The notes under the pieces are model-generated. The model was not told the DNA's origin and made no database searches. It was given only the letters and a program-made list of their open reading frames with translations. Both the position numbers and the translations under genes were made by a program. From positions 35,812 through 99,811 of the forward strand of contig DASSMA010000053.1 of the NCBI GenBank assembly GCA_035689115.1: a DNA stretch of 64,000 nucleotides, in the 5' to 3' direction. Below, piece by piece: positions 42,303 to 51,655 of the stretch. Numbering within the stretch: position 1 is the stretch's first letter; the number at the start of each line of letters is the position of its first letter. The stretch is from JAHFUS01 sp035689115. GTDB taxonomy: Bacteria; Actinomycetota; Acidimicrobiia; Acidimicrobiales; GCA-2861595.

Positions 42303-43151
42303 TCACACGGCAACCGCGATGACGGCGACGGCCGTCACCGCCGCCACCAGCCCGGCGGTCTGCACCCGGGTGAGGCGCTCGCCCAGCACGGCGCGGGCCA
42401 GCACCACGGTGACCGCCGGGTAGAGCGACGTCAGCAGGGCGACGATCGACAGCAGGCCCCGGTGGGCGGCGAGCAGGTAGGCGAAGTTGGCGGCCACGTC
42501 CAGGAGGCCGACGGCGACGATCACCCGCCCGGCGCCGGTGGGCCGGAAGGCGTGGCCGGTGACGGCCACGGTGACGCCGAGGACCAGCAGCGAGGCCTCG
42601 CGCGCGGCGACGAGCGGCCACAGCCCCGACCCGGCGTGCACGTGGTCGAGCAGCACGAAGAACGCGCCGAAGCCGGCACCGGCGCCGAGCCCGGTGGCCA
42701 CGCCGGCGCGGGCGAGGGCCCGGTCCGCGTGGCCCGGCACGAACGACAGCAGCATCACGGCGGCGATGGCCACCCCCATCCCGACCAGCGCCAGCGGGCC
42801 CGGCCGCTCGCCGCTCAGGAGGCCGACGAGCACGGGGACGCAGGCCGCGCCCGCAGCGGAGACCGGCGCCACGACGCTCATCTGGCCGACGGCCAGCCCG
42901 CGGTACAGGAGGGCCACCCCGATCCCGCCGCCGACGCCGGCGCCCACGCCCCACACGAGGTCGGCGGCGTGGAGGGACCCGCCGGCCAGGGGAACCACCA
43001 GCGCCATCCCCGCCAGGCCGATCAGCTGCGACGAGAACGCGACGGACGATGCCGGCGCCCGCCGGCCGGCCAGCCCGCCGAGGAAGTCCGACGACCCGTA
43101 GGCGAGCGCCGAGGCGAGGGCGAGGACGATGGCCCCCGTCAGGGGACCCAC
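42303..43151 (-). CDS. EamA/DMT-superfamily transporter
   Basis: 282 residues with ten hydrophobic helices in two EamA repeats. ALAYGSSDFLGGLAGRR in helix 1 and SLYPAVTVVLARAVLGERLTRVQTAGLVAA at the end of the second repeat are typical. It probably exports or imports a small metabolite. The GTG start is about 21 nt after TACCGT. Tail-to-tail with the CAP gene. Confidence 0.85.
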   Translation of the reverse strand: MGPLTGAIVLALASALAYGSSDFLGGLAGRRAPASSVAFSSQLIGLAGMALVVPLAGGSLHAADLVWGVGAGVGGGIGVALLYRGLAVGQMSVVAPVSAAGAACVPVLVGLLSGERPGPLALVGMGVAIAAVMLLSFVPGHADRALARAGVATGLGAGAGFGAFFVLLDHVHAGSGLWPLVAAREASLLVLGVTVAVTGHAFRPTGAGRVIVAVGLLDVAANFAYLLAAHRGLLSIVALLTSLYPAVTVVLARAVLGERLTRVQTAGLVAAVTAVAVIAVAV

Positions 43152-43215
43152 CGGCCCGGCCGGCCGCCGCAGACGGTAACGGCCCGGCCGCCTTGCGACG
43201 TGTCGTCTCGGCGCA

Positions 43216-44421
43216 CTACCCGGTGCCGAGGTCCGACGCCCGGCGCGGGTCGCCGGCGGTCGGCGCCCGCCCGATCACGTCGAGATCGAGCACCAGGCCC
43301 GGCGACGCCGCCACCAGGTGCTCGGTGGGATCGGCGGCGTTGGCGACCAGCAGCTTCTCGGAGGCGCAGCCGCTCATCCAGTCGACCTCGTCCCATCGGG
43401 CCCCGCCGGCGGCCCGGCGCAGCGTCGCCGTCTCGAGCAGCCGGCCGGGGGAGTACCGAGCCCAGGCCGGCGAGAAGCGGCCGTCGAAGACGCGGTACGA
43501 GGAGCCGTCGAGCAGCGACACCACGTAGGCGGCCAGGTGCCCGTCGAGCCGGAGGGTGGCGATCTCGGCCTCGTGCTGCCGGGCGTGGTCGAGGATCACC
43601 GACCGCCAGAAGCGCAGGCCGGGGCTCGACTCGAGGTCGCTGACCCGGCTGGCGTCGCGCTCGCGGAGGCGGTGGGTGTGCTCGACCTCGTCGAGGACCC
43701 CGGCGACGGCGTCCCCGCCGGCGACGAAGTCGATGACGGGCACCAGCCCGTCCGTCTCCGCCCGGTTGGCGGCCTTCCGCAACTGCTTGCGCATGCTGGT
43801 GCTGAGCGAGGCCTCGGGGGCGTCGACGCCGGCCAGTTCGACCTTCGGGATGGGAACGCCCGGCACGGTGCGGGCGTGCTCGAGCGTCTCGGCCACGGCG
43901 GCGGCGGCGGGGTCGCCGGCCGGGAGCTGGCCGAGCCGGAGGTGCCACGGCCGCCGCCCGGAGGCGAGCCGGGCGGCGAGCGCCATGCCGAGGGCTGCCG
44001 CCGCCTGCGGTGAGCGGGCGGGGAGGGCGCCGCGGTCGAGCTGCCGGCGCCCCAGCGGGACGACGAGGTCGTGGTCGCCGCTGTGGACGGTGCACAGGAG
44101 ACCGGCCGCCTCCAACCGCCCGGAGTCGACGTCGCGGACGAGCACCGCCCACGGCGCCGACGGCTGGTAGGCGTGCACCCAGGCCCGGAGCCACGGCACC
44201 CGGGCGGTGACCGGCGCGGCGGCCGCCCGGTGGAGGTCGTCGAGGTCGTCCGCCAGGTCGTCGACGAGCGCCCGGCCCTCCCGTACCTCGACGGTGAAAC
44301 GGGCCCACCCGACGGTCCTGCTGCCCGGCGGCGGGCTCGCGGCGTGGTCCAAGGACACCTCCCGGGGCGGCGGCACCCTGCGCCCTCCCGAGTGTGCCAG
44401 GTCTGGCGGCGTGCCCGTCAC
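43216..44421 (-). CDS. GNAT-superfamily protein with BioF2/CelD-like domain
   Basis: 401 residues. The C-terminal half (EASLSTSMRKQLRKAANRAE ... EHTHRLRERDASRVSD ... EIATLRLDGHLAAYVVSLLDG) matches the acetyltransferase-like BioF2 domain of CelD/FemAB-type proteins in polysaccharide and envelope modification. No membrane segment. The GTG start overlaps the TGA of the large GGDEF-EAL gene (GTGA), so the acyltransferase-like protein is made together with c-di-GMP signalling protein; an exopolysaccharide link is inferred. Confidence 0.78.
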   Translation of the reverse strand: MTGTPPDLAHSGGRRVPPPREVSLDHAASPPPGSRTVGWARFTVEVREGRALVDDLADDLDDLHRAAAAPVTARVPWLRAWVHAYQPSAPWAVLVRDVDSGRLEAAGLLCTVHSGDHDLVVPLGRRQLDRGALPARSPQAAAALGMALAARLASGRRPWHLRLGQLPAGDPAAAAVAETLEHARTVPGVPIPKVELAGVDAPEASLSTSMRKQLRKAANRAETDGLVPVIDFVAGGDAVAGVLDEVEHTHRLRERDASRVSDLESSPGLRFWRSVILDHARQHEAEIATLRLDGHLAAYVVSLLDGSSYRVFDGRFSPAWARYSPGRLLETATLRRAAGGARWDEVDWMSGCASEKLLVANAADPTEHLVAASPGLVLDLDVIGRAPTAGDPRRASDLGTG

Positions 44422-47400
44422 ACGCCGGCCGGCAGGACAACGCCGCTGTGCAGCAGCGCCGAGGCCTCGTGCGCCGGGAGCGGGCGGGCCAGGTGGAACC
44501 CCTGGCCCAGCTCGCAGCCCAGCTCCACCAGCGATGCCATCTGCGCTCCCTTCTCGATGCCCTCGGCGACCGTCACGAAGCCCAGGTTGTGCGCCAGTCC
44601 CACCACACTCGACACCAGGACGGTGTCCTCGTCGACCACGCCCACGCCGTCGACGAAGGCCTTGTCGATCTTCAGCTCGTCGATGGGGAGCTGGCGGAGG
44701 ACGGCGAGCGAGGAGTACCCCGTTCCGAAGTCGTCGATGGCCACCTTCACGCCGAGGTGCCGGAGGCGATCGAGGATCGACACCGTGCGCTCCACGTCGT
44801 GCATGACCACACTCTCGGTGACCTCGAGGGTGATCGCCTCCGGCTCCACGCCCGAGACGTCGAGGATGTCGCCCATGTCGCGCTCGAGCGACGGGTCGGC
44901 TAGCTGCCGGCGCGACAGGTTCACGCTCATCGACGTGCCGTGGGCCGCGTACCAGGCGCGGGCCTGCCGGAACGCCTCGCCGAACACGCGCCGCCCGAGC
45001 GGCAGGATGAGGTCGGTCTCCTCGGCCAGCGGGATGAACTCGTCGGGCAGCACCAGGCCCCGCCCCGGGTGCTGCCAGCGCACGAGCGCCTCGAACCCGA
45101 CGACGCGGCCCGAGTTGAGGTCGACCAGCGGCTGGTAGTGCAGCAGCAGCTCGTCCTCGTCGACCGCCCGCTGCAGAGTGGCCTTGAGGTCGAGGCGCCG
45201 GGCCGCCGCCTCGAGCATGCGCGGCTCGAAGACCTCGTACCCGTCCTTGCCCCGCGTCTTGGCCGCGTACATGGCGATGTCGGCGTTGCGCAGGAGGTCC
45301 TCAGGCTCGAGGTTGTCGGTGACGGGGGCGATGCCGATGCTGGCGTGGACCTCCACCGCCTTGCCGCCCAGGTCGAACGGCTGGCGCAGGGCCTCGAGGA
45401 TGCGCCGGGCGACCACGACGCCCTCGTTGCCCACCGTCATGCCCTCGAGCAGGATGGCGAACTCGTCGCCGCCGAGGCGGGCGGTGGTGTCCGAGGGCCG
45501 GACGCAGGTGTCCAGCCGGCCGGCCACGCCCCGCAGCAGTTCGTCGCCCACCACGTGGCCGAGGCTGTCGTTCACCGTCTTGAAGTCGTCGAGGTCGAGG
45601 AACAGCACGGCGAGGGCCCGGCTGTCGGTCTCCCGCCGGCGCAGGGCGTGGCCCACCCGGTCGACGAACAGGGCCCGGTTGGCCAGCCCGGTGAGCCCGT
45701 CGTGGAAGGCCTGATGCGTGAGCGTGCGTTCGAGCGCCTTGCGCTCGCTGACGTCGCGCAGGGTGGCCACCAGGCCGCCCACGTTGGGATCGCCCAGGAG
45801 GTTGTCGACGATCAGCTCGACGTCGACCCACGACGTGTCGGCCCGCCGGGCCCGCATGGGGACGGGGCCGATGCTGCCGGTGACGGCGACCACGTCGTCG
45901 AAGAGCGACAGGGCCACGGGGGCGTCGTCGGGGTGGACGAGGTCGACCAGGCGCGTGCCGGTCAGGTCGTCGGGCTCGAACCCGAGCACGCGGTGGGTGG
46001 CCGGCGTGCTGTAGCGGATGGTGGAGTCGGCGTCGACCACGCAGATGACGTCGGAGAGGTTGTGGACCAGCGACCGGAAGCGGGCTTCGCCCTGCCGGCG
46101 GTGGAGGTCCTCGGCCAGCGCCACCCGTTGGAGGGCCTGGCCCAGGTGGGTGGCGAGGGTGTCGATGGCACTCGACGCGCGGGGCGGCAGGGGGCGGAGC
46201 CCCACGACGACGAAGGCGCCGGCCAGGTCCTCGCCTTCCACGACGGGAAGGACGTCGGTGTGGACCGGCGGCTGGCCGTTCCTGTCGCCCTGGCGGACCA
46301 GCTCGCCCAGCTGGGCCAGGGTGATCGGCGCGGTGGCGTCCGGGGGAGCGGGGGCGCCGTCGCCCACCGGGCCCTCCCGCAGCTCGGCCGCCGACCACAC
46401 CGCCAGCTGGACGAGCCGGTCGCGGCCGGCCAGCCGGCGGGCGGCGTCGATCGCCACCGCGTCGATGTCGTCGCGATCGGTGGCCGCGGCCAGGGAGGCG
46501 GCTGCCGCCCGGAGGGTGCGCTCGCGGGCGGCGGTGGCGGCCAGATCGGCCAGCAGCCTGCTCATCCGCAGGATCACGAGCATCGAGAGGGCGACCGAGG
46601 CGACGGCGATGACCCGCAGGTCGTCGTAGCGGTGCCTGGCCGTCTGCACCACGAGGACGGCCGGCGCCATGAGCACGGCGGCGCTCAGCACCACGACCCG
46701 CCGGCGGTCGGACTCGTCGACCCGGTTCCGGCCCGGTCCGCCCAGGCGGGCCATCGACGGGTGCAGGGCGGCCAGGGCGCTGCACGCGTAGAAGCCCATC
46801 CACCCCACGTCGAACGGCGTGCCGAGCTCGAACGTGCCGGTGAGCTGGTTGACCGCGTACCCGATGTCGGCGGCGAGGAGCGAGGCCACCGCCAGCGTCA
46901 GCAACCAGTACGACGCCTGCCGCCGGCCTCCGGTCATGGCCAGCCGGACGGCCACTGCCAGCAGGGCGACGTCGAACATCGGGTAGGCGACGGAGATCGT
47001 CTTCTCGAGCCACGGCGGCGAGCTGTCGGCCAGCGACGGGGCGATGATGTAGACCTCGGCCAGCAGCCCGGCGCCGACCGCCACCATGCAGGCGTCGATC
47101 AGGCCGGCCCGGTCGCCACCCGGTTCGCGGCTGCGCACCAGGAGCAGCAGCCCCGTGATGAGCAGCGGGTAGCTGGCGACGAAGAAGACGTCGGCCAGCG
47201 AGGGGAAGGGCCGCTCGATGCCGCGGACCAGCCGGTACCAGTAGAAGGTCAGGTCCCCGAGAAGGAAGACGGCCACGCCCGCCGTGTAGGTGCGCCAGGC
47301 GGCGACGGCCTGCGGGCGGTGCCGGCGGATCCCGACGACCATGGCGACGGGACTCGACACCGCCACCGCCAGGTACAGCGTGTCGCGTGCGGCGTTCGGG

Positions 47401-47462
47401 AGGACCGTGAGGTACGCGGCAGCGAGCACGATGCCGACGACGGGCACGACCTTCCACGCCAC
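44418..47462 (-). CDS. Membrane MASE-like, GAF-like, PAS, GGDEF and EAL c-di-GMP regulator
   Basis: 1014 residues. About nine transmembrane helices (5-310) form a sensor, then a GAF-like region (about 320-450) and a PAS domain (about 465-590). The GGDEF domain has its motif intact at 664-668 (RLGGDEFAI), with RPSD five residues before it as inhibitory site. The EAL domain has EALVRWQHP at 791, VNLSRRQL, LEVTES and DDFGTGYSSL, so both cyclase and phosphodiesterase activities look possible. GTG 47462 start with GGAGGGAA upstream. Coupled to the GNAT-like gene. Confidence 0.92.
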   Translation of the reverse strand: MAWKVVPVVGIVLAAAYLTVLPNAARDTLYLAVAVSSPVAMVVGIRRHRPQAVAAWRTYTAGVAVFLLGDLTFYWYRLVRGIERPFPSLADVFFVASYPLLITGLLLLVRSREPGGDRAGLIDACMVAVGAGLLAEVYIIAPSLADSSPPWLEKTISVAYPMFDVALLAVAVRLAMTGGRRQASYWLLTLAVASLLAADIGYAVNQLTGTFELGTPFDVGWMGFYACSALAALHPSMARLGGPGRNRVDESDRRRVVVLSAAVLMAPAVLVVQTARHRYDDLRVIAVASVALSMLVILRMSRLLADLAATAARERTLRAAAASLAAATDRDDIDAVAIDAARRLAGRDRLVQLAVWSAAELREGPVGDGAPAPPDATAPITLAQLGELVRQGDRNGQPPVHTDVLPVVEGEDLAGAFVVVGLRPLPPRASSAIDTLATHLGQALQRVALAEDLHRRQGEARFRSLVHNLSDVICVVDADSTIRYSTPATHRVLGFEPDDLTGTRLVDLVHPDDAPVALSLFDDVVAVTGSIGPVPMRARRADTSWVDVELIVDNLLGDPNVGGLVATLRDVSERKALERTLTHQAFHDGLTGLANRALFVDRVGHALRRRETDSRALAVLFLDLDDFKTVNDSLGHVVGDELLRGVAGRLDTCVRPSDTTARLGGDEFAILLEGMTVGNEGVVVARRILEALRQPFDLGGKAVEVHASIGIAPVTDNLEPEDLLRNADIAMYAAKTRGKDGYEVFEPRMLEAAARRLDLKATLQRAVDEDELLLHYQPLVDLNSGRVVGFEALVRWQHPGRGLVLPDEFIPLAEETDLILPLGRRVFGEAFRQARAWYAAHGTSMSVNLSRRQLADPSLERDMGDILDVSGVEPEAITLEVTESVVMHDVERTVSILDRLRHLGVKVAIDDFGTGYSSLAVLRQLPIDELKIDKAFVDGVGVVDEDTVLVSSVVGLAHNLGFVTVAEGIEKGAQMASLVELGCELGQGFHLARPLPAHEASALLHSGVVLPAGV

Positions 47463-47556
47463 TGCTGCGTCGCTTCCCTCCGAGCCCGTGCGTACGCGCG
47501 GTGGTGCAAGGGTAGCGCCCTGCCGATACTCGACGATCTCCTTGGAACAGACCTGG

Positions 47557-48603
47557 TCAAACGCCGCGGGGCAGCTTGTCGGGATCCCACCCCAGGTGCT
47601 CGACGGCCATGCGCAGCGCGTAGCGGTCGGTCATCCCGCTCACGTGGCGGACGGCCGCCGCCACCGGGTCGGCGCCGCCCTCGCCGTCGACGGCCGCCGG
47701 GTGGTCGGCGAACCAGTGGGTGAGGCTGCGCAGCAGCTCGACGACCCGCTCGGCCTGGGCCACCGACGCCGGCCGGAGGTAGATCCGCTCGAAGTTGAAG
47801 GCCCGGAACTCGGCCAGCGCCTCGGCCTCCTCGGCCCGCATGCCCACCCGGCCGGTGGCGGCGACGGTGTGGAGGACGGCGTTGATCATGGCGCCGATCT
47901 GGGCCGAGCGCCGCCGGCCCACCACCCCGGCCACGGCCGCCGGCAGCTCCTCGGCCCTGACGATGCCGGCCCGCACGGCGTCCTCGAAGTCGTGGCAGAC
48001 GTAGGCGATGCGGTCGGCCCAAGCCACGACCTCGCCCTCGGGGGTGGCCGGCGCCGGCCGGTTCCACGAGTGGTTGCGCACCGCGTCGAGCGTCTCGGCG
48101 CACAGGTTGAGCGGCGCCAGCACCACGTCGGCCCCGTAGACGGCGTGGTGGTAGCCGCCCTCGACGAAGGCCGAGAAGGCGTCCTCGGAGGCGTGGCCGG
48201 CCGGGCCGTGGCCGCAGTCGTGGGCGGTGGCGGCCGCCGCCGTGAGCGCCACGTTGAGGCCGGCCGGCCGGGCGATGCCCACCGCCACCTGGGCCACCTC
48301 GACGGCGTGGGTGAGGCGGGTGCGGAGATGGTCGTCCTCGGGGGCGATGAAGACCTGGCACTTCCCGGCCAGCCGCCGGAACGGCCGGGAGTGGTGGATG
48401 CGGTCGAGGTCGCGCTCGAAGCAGGTGCGGAAGGGGTCGGGCTCCTCGGGCAGCGCCCGGCGGCCGGCGCCCAGGGCCCGGGTGGCACCGGGCGCCAGCG
48501 TGCCGTCCTCCAGTTCCTCGCGCGCCTCGCGCCCGGCCAGAGCGTGGGGCGAGACGCCCACCGCCGGCGAGCCGTGGGCGGTGGCGAAGGGCTGTTCGGG
48601 CAC
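47557..48603 (-). CDS. dgt: dGTPase-like HD-domain triphosphohydrolase
   Basis: 348 residues. The HD-domain metal ligands are in RTRLTHAVEVAQVA (His), ATAHDCGHGPAGH (His-Asp) and WADRIAYVCHDFED (Asp). The N-terminal RTCFERDLDRIHHSRPFRRLAGKCQVF is diagnostic of deoxyguanosinetriphosphate triphosphohydrolase-like proteins, which hydrolyse dNTPs to nucleoside and triphosphate. The GTG start is 6 nt after TACCCT, so it is probably leaderless. Confidence 0.92.
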   Translation of the reverse strand: MPEQPFATAHGSPAVGVSPHALAGREAREELEDGTLAPGATRALGAGRRALPEEPDPFRTCFERDLDRIHHSRPFRRLAGKCQVFIAPEDDHLRTRLTHAVEVAQVAVGIARPAGLNVALTAAAATAHDCGHGPAGHASEDAFSAFVEGGYHHAVYGADVVLAPLNLCAETLDAVRNHSWNRPAPATPEGEVVAWADRIAYVCHDFEDAVRAGIVRAEELPAAVAGVVGRRRSAQIGAMINAVLHTVAATGRVGMRAEEAEALAEFRAFNFERIYLRPASVAQAERVVELLRSLTHWFADHPAAVDGEGGADPVAAAVRHVSGMTDRYALRMAVEHLGWDPDKLPRGV

Positions 48604-48659
48604 GGGACAAGGGTAACGAGGGGGTGTGACGGCGATGGCGGACCGGCCGGAGGTGGGTC

Positions 48660-48697
48660 GGGACGAAGGTCGCCCGCGGGCGGGGACCTTCGTCCCT
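48660..48697. promoter_or_regulatory. 12-bp hairpin containing a DosR-box-like palindrome
   Basis: GGGACGAAGGTC (48660-48671) pairs perfectly with GACCTTCGTCCC (48685-48696), around a GC-rich 13-nt loop. The right arm forms GGGGACCTTCGTCCCT (48682-48697), one of three near-identical boxes in the stress island. It lies 60 bp before a small gene. Confidence 0.5.
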
Positions 48698-48756
48698 TTC
48701 CTCACAGCTTTCGCGGGCGCATGCTCGGCTCAGAGCGCACGACAAAGGAGGCCACG

Positions 48757-49080
48757 ATGGCACTTGGGTTCCCCGAAGCCCGGCGGATGGCCCTCGTGGA
48801 GGCGGCCCGGGCGCTGGCCAGGGACGCGACCTCGGCGGCTCGCGAGTCCATCGCCTTCTCGGCTGAGTGGTCCTTCTACCACGGCGTGGAGACCGCCGCC
48901 CTGCACGTCCTGCGGCCCGAGGTGAGCACCGTCCGGGAAGGCACGGCCTGGCTGGACGCCGAGGAGCCGGCCTTCCGCGAGGGGTTCCTCCAGGGCGCGG
49001 CCGTGCTCGCCACCGCCGCCAGCGCGGCCGAGCCGCCGCTGCGGCTCCGCCTCCCGGAGCCGCCCCGCACGCCGGCATAG
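48757..49080 (+). CDS. Hypothetical 107-residue protein in the stress island
   Basis: It begins MALGFPEARRMALVEAARALARDATSAARESIAFSAEWSFYHGVETAALHVL, mostly helical and Ala-rich with a central aromatic patch, then a Pro-rich tail. No membrane helix. The RBS AAAGGAGG lies 5 nt before ATG, unusually strong for this window. A DosR-like box lies 60 bp upstream. Function unknown; stress induction is inferred from the box. Confidence 0.65.
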   Translation: MALGFPEARRMALVEAARALARDATSAARESIAFSAEWSFYHGVETAALHVLRPEVSTVREGTAWLDAEEPAFREGFLQGAAVLATAASAAEPPLRLRLPEPPRTPA

Positions 49081-49094
49081 AAGAGCTCCGAGCG

Positions 49095-51572
49095 TTACGG
49101 GCGTCGGCGGGCCAGCAGCCGCGACGCGTCCACCACCAGCACCGTGACGGCGGCGGCGCCGGCGGCCAGCAGCCAGCCGGCGGCGGGGACGGCGGCCAGA
49201 CCCAGCAGGGCCCGGCCCGGCCCGGTGGCGAAGGCCGGCAGCTGGAGGGCGAGCGACCCGGCCACGGCCGTGAGCAGCACATGGTTGTGCCACCAGCCGG
49301 ACCCGAAGGTCACGGTGTCGGCCCTGCTCACGTAAGCGAGCATCAGGTGGGCGAACAGCAGCGACAGCAGCAGTTGGGTCCGCACCGCCTCGTCGCTCCA
49401 GCCCCACGAGCGGGCCAGCAGGCCGGTGGCGAGCACGGCGCCGGCCACGCCCACGCCCCGCACCAGCAGCATCGTCTGGCGCCGCCACCCGAGGAGCTGG
49501 TCGCTGCGGGCGCGGGGCGGCGACGCCAGCGGGTCGCCGGGCGGCCGGTCCACGCCGAGGGCCAGCGCCGGGATGCCGTCGGTGACGAAGTTCACCCACA
49601 GGAGCTGGACCGGCAGCAGGGGCACCACCAGGCCGGGCAGGAGGGCGATGCAGCCGAGCACCACCACGACCTCGCTGATGTTGCCGGCCAGCAGGTAGGA
49701 CACGACGCTGACGAGGTTGCGCCAGATCCGGCGGCCCTCGGCGACGGCCGCCACGAGGGTGGCCAGGTCGCCGTCGGTCACCACCAGACCGGCCGCCTCG
49801 CGCGCCACGTCGGTGCCGCCGGAGCCCGAGAGGGCCACTCCGATGTCGGCCTGGCGGAGGGCGGGGGCGTCGTTCACGCCGTCGCCCGTCATGGCGACGA
49901 TGTCGCCGGCCGCCCGGTGGGCGGCGACCAGCTCCACCTTGGTCGAGGGGTCCACGCGGGCCACGATCGACGCCTCCCGCAGGGCGGCCGCCCGCTCGGC
50001 CGGCCCGAGGGCGGCCAGCTCCCGTCCGGTGACGGCCGGCGCCGGGTCCAGTCCGGCCTCGGCGGCCACCGCCCGGGCGGTCGACAGGTGGTCGCCGGTG
50101 ACGAGGGCGACGCGGATGCCGGCGCCCCGGCACCGGGCGATGGTCGCCGCCGTCGAGGGCCGCAGCGGGTCGTGGAAGGCCACCACGCCCAGCGGCTCGA
50201 GGTCGCCGGCGTCGGGGTCGCCGGTGGGCGCCGTGGCCAGCGCCAGGAGGCGCAGGCCCGACGGCTCGAGGGACCGGACGGCGGCGACCAGCGCATCCAG
50301 GGCCGGACCACGCCGGCAGCGGGCGGCCACGGCCTCGGGGGCGCCCTTGACCGAGAGGACGGGACCGGAGGCCGTGCGGTGGACGGTGGCGTGCGAGCGG
50401 GTGGCGGTGTCGAAGGGGCGCTCGGCGACCCGCTCGCCCGGGGGCGCGGAACGCCCGGCGGCGACCGCCGCCTCGATGAGCGCCACGTCCACCGGGTCAC
50501 CCACGCCGGCGTCGGCGTCGTTGCAGCGCAGGGCGGCGTCCCAGAGTCCGTCGTCCCGCCCCGGAACGGCGACCACGTCGGCGACGGCCAGGTGGCCGGT
50601 GGTGAGCGTTCCCGTCTTGTCGGTGCAGATCACGCTGGCCGAGCCGAGCGCCTCCATGGCCGGGAGGCGCCGGACGATGGCGCCCCGGTGGGCCATCCGC
50701 CTGGCCCCGAGGGCGAGGGCCGACGTCACGATGGTCGCCAGCCCCTCCGGTACGGCGGCGACGGCGAGGGCCACTCCGGCCAGCACCGCCTCGGTGGCGC
50801 CACCGTGGCGCAGCCACACCACGAGCGTGAGGAGGCAGCCGAGGGCGCCGGCCAGGATGCTCATGCGCGTGGCCACCAGCCGCAGCTCGGTGACCAGCGG
50901 CGGGTCGGTCTCGTCCTCGAGGGCGGCGGCGATGGCCCCGATGCGGGTCGCCGCGCCGGTGGCCCCCACCACGCCGAGGCCCCGGCCCCGCACCACGAGC
51001 GTGCCGGCGAAGGCCTCGCCCGGCCGGTCGGCCAGTGCGGCGCCGGGTTCGGCCGGCCGCCCCGCCTCCTTCTCGGCGGGAAGGGACTCGCCGGTGAGCA
51101 CCGCCTCGTCGACCGCCAGCGACGCCGCCTCCACCAGGACCACGTCGGCCGGTACGCGGTCGCCGGCGGCCAGCTCCACCAGGTCGCCCCGCACCACGGC
51201 GGCGGCCGGGACGGAGCACGAGCGCCCCGACCGGCGGACGCGCGCGCTCGGCGCGGTGAGCCCCTTGAGCGCGTCGACCGCCGCCTCCGCCCGGCGCTCC
51301 TGGCTCACGCCGATGGCGACGTTGAGCACGACGATGGCGGCGATCGCGGCCCCCTCCTCGACCTCGCGCAGCACGGCCAGGGTGATGGCCGCCACGACGA
51401 GCAGCACCAGGGTGAGCGGCTCGGAGAGCTGGGCCCACACCCGCGCCGCCAGGGACGGCGGCGGCTCGGCGGGCAGCACGTTGGGGCCGTCGGCGGCGAG
51501 CCGGCGGGCCGCCTCCTCGTCGTCGAGGCCGGCGGTGGTCCAGGTGGGCGGGGCGCCACCGGCGACGGTCAC
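49095..51572 (-). CDS. P-type cation-transporting ATPase (P2/CtpF-like)
   Basis: About 825 residues. An N-terminal cation-ATPase domain is followed by the actuator motif LTGESLPAEK, the phosphorylation site Asp318 in CTDKTGTLTTG, a nucleotide-binding domain with KGAPE, and the hinge MTGDGVNDAPALRQADIG. Ten transmembrane helices; the M4 segment AVAAVPEGLATIV contains PEGL, typical of Ca2+/Mn2+ or Na+-type P2 pumps. The GTG start at 51572 has no good RBS and is uncertain. It is divergent from the PNPOx fusion gene, with a DosR-like box between them. Confidence 0.9.
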   Translation of the reverse strand: MTVAGGAPPTWTTAGLDDEEAARRLAADGPNVLPAEPPPSLAARVWAQLSEPLTLVLLVVAAITLAVLREVEEGAAIAAIVVLNVAIGVSQERRAEAAVDALKGLTAPSARVRRSGRSCSVPAAAVVRGDLVELAAGDRVPADVVLVEAASLAVDEAVLTGESLPAEKEAGRPAEPGAALADRPGEAFAGTLVVRGRGLGVVGATGAATRIGAIAAALEDETDPPLVTELRLVATRMSILAGALGCLLTLVVWLRHGGATEAVLAGVALAVAAVPEGLATIVTSALALGARRMAHRGAIVRRLPAMEALGSASVICTDKTGTLTTGHLAVADVVAVPGRDDGLWDAALRCNDADAGVGDPVDVALIEAAVAAGRSAPPGERVAERPFDTATRSHATVHRTASGPVLSVKGAPEAVAARCRRGPALDALVAAVRSLEPSGLRLLALATAPTGDPDAGDLEPLGVVAFHDPLRPSTAATIARCRGAGIRVALVTGDHLSTARAVAAEAGLDPAPAVTGRELAALGPAERAAALREASIVARVDPSTKVELVAAHRAAGDIVAMTGDGVNDAPALRQADIGVALSGSGGTDVAREAAGLVVTDGDLATLVAAVAEGRRIWRNLVSVVSYLLAGNISEVVVVLGCIALLPGLVVPLLPVQLLWVNFVTDGIPALALGVDRPPGDPLASPPRARSDQLLGWRRQTMLLVRGVGVAGAVLATGLLARSWGWSDEAVRTQLLLSLLFAHLMLAYVSRADTVTFGSGWWHNHVLLTAVAGSLALQLPAFATGPGRALLGLAAVPAAGWLLAAGAAAVTVLVVDASRLLARRRP

Positions 51573-51629
51573 CGCTTGGAGGATGACGTCCCGGGCGGCC
51601 CAGGGCCAGAGGCGGCGGTCGCCGCCGGC

Positions 51630-51645
51630 AGGGACCTCCGGCCCT
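51630..51645. promoter_or_regulatory. DosR/DevR-box-like palindrome between ATPase and fusion genes
   Basis: AGGGACCTCCGGCCCT lies 10 bp before the PNPOx/kinase fusion start and 57 bp from the ATPase start. It is one of three copies of RGGGACCTYCGKCCCT in 5 kb. The mycobacterial DosR consensus is centred on GGGACT..AGTCCC. Confidence 0.5.
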
Positions 51646-51655
51646 GTTGGACGAG

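Noticed and set aside
47500..47530. tRNA-like string GGTGGTGCAAGGGTAGCG
   Set aside because: It resembles a D-arm, but no anticodon stem, T-loop (GGTTCGA-type) or acceptor stem follows. It is better read as the promoter region of the GGDEF-EAL gene, with TACCCT on the minus strand.
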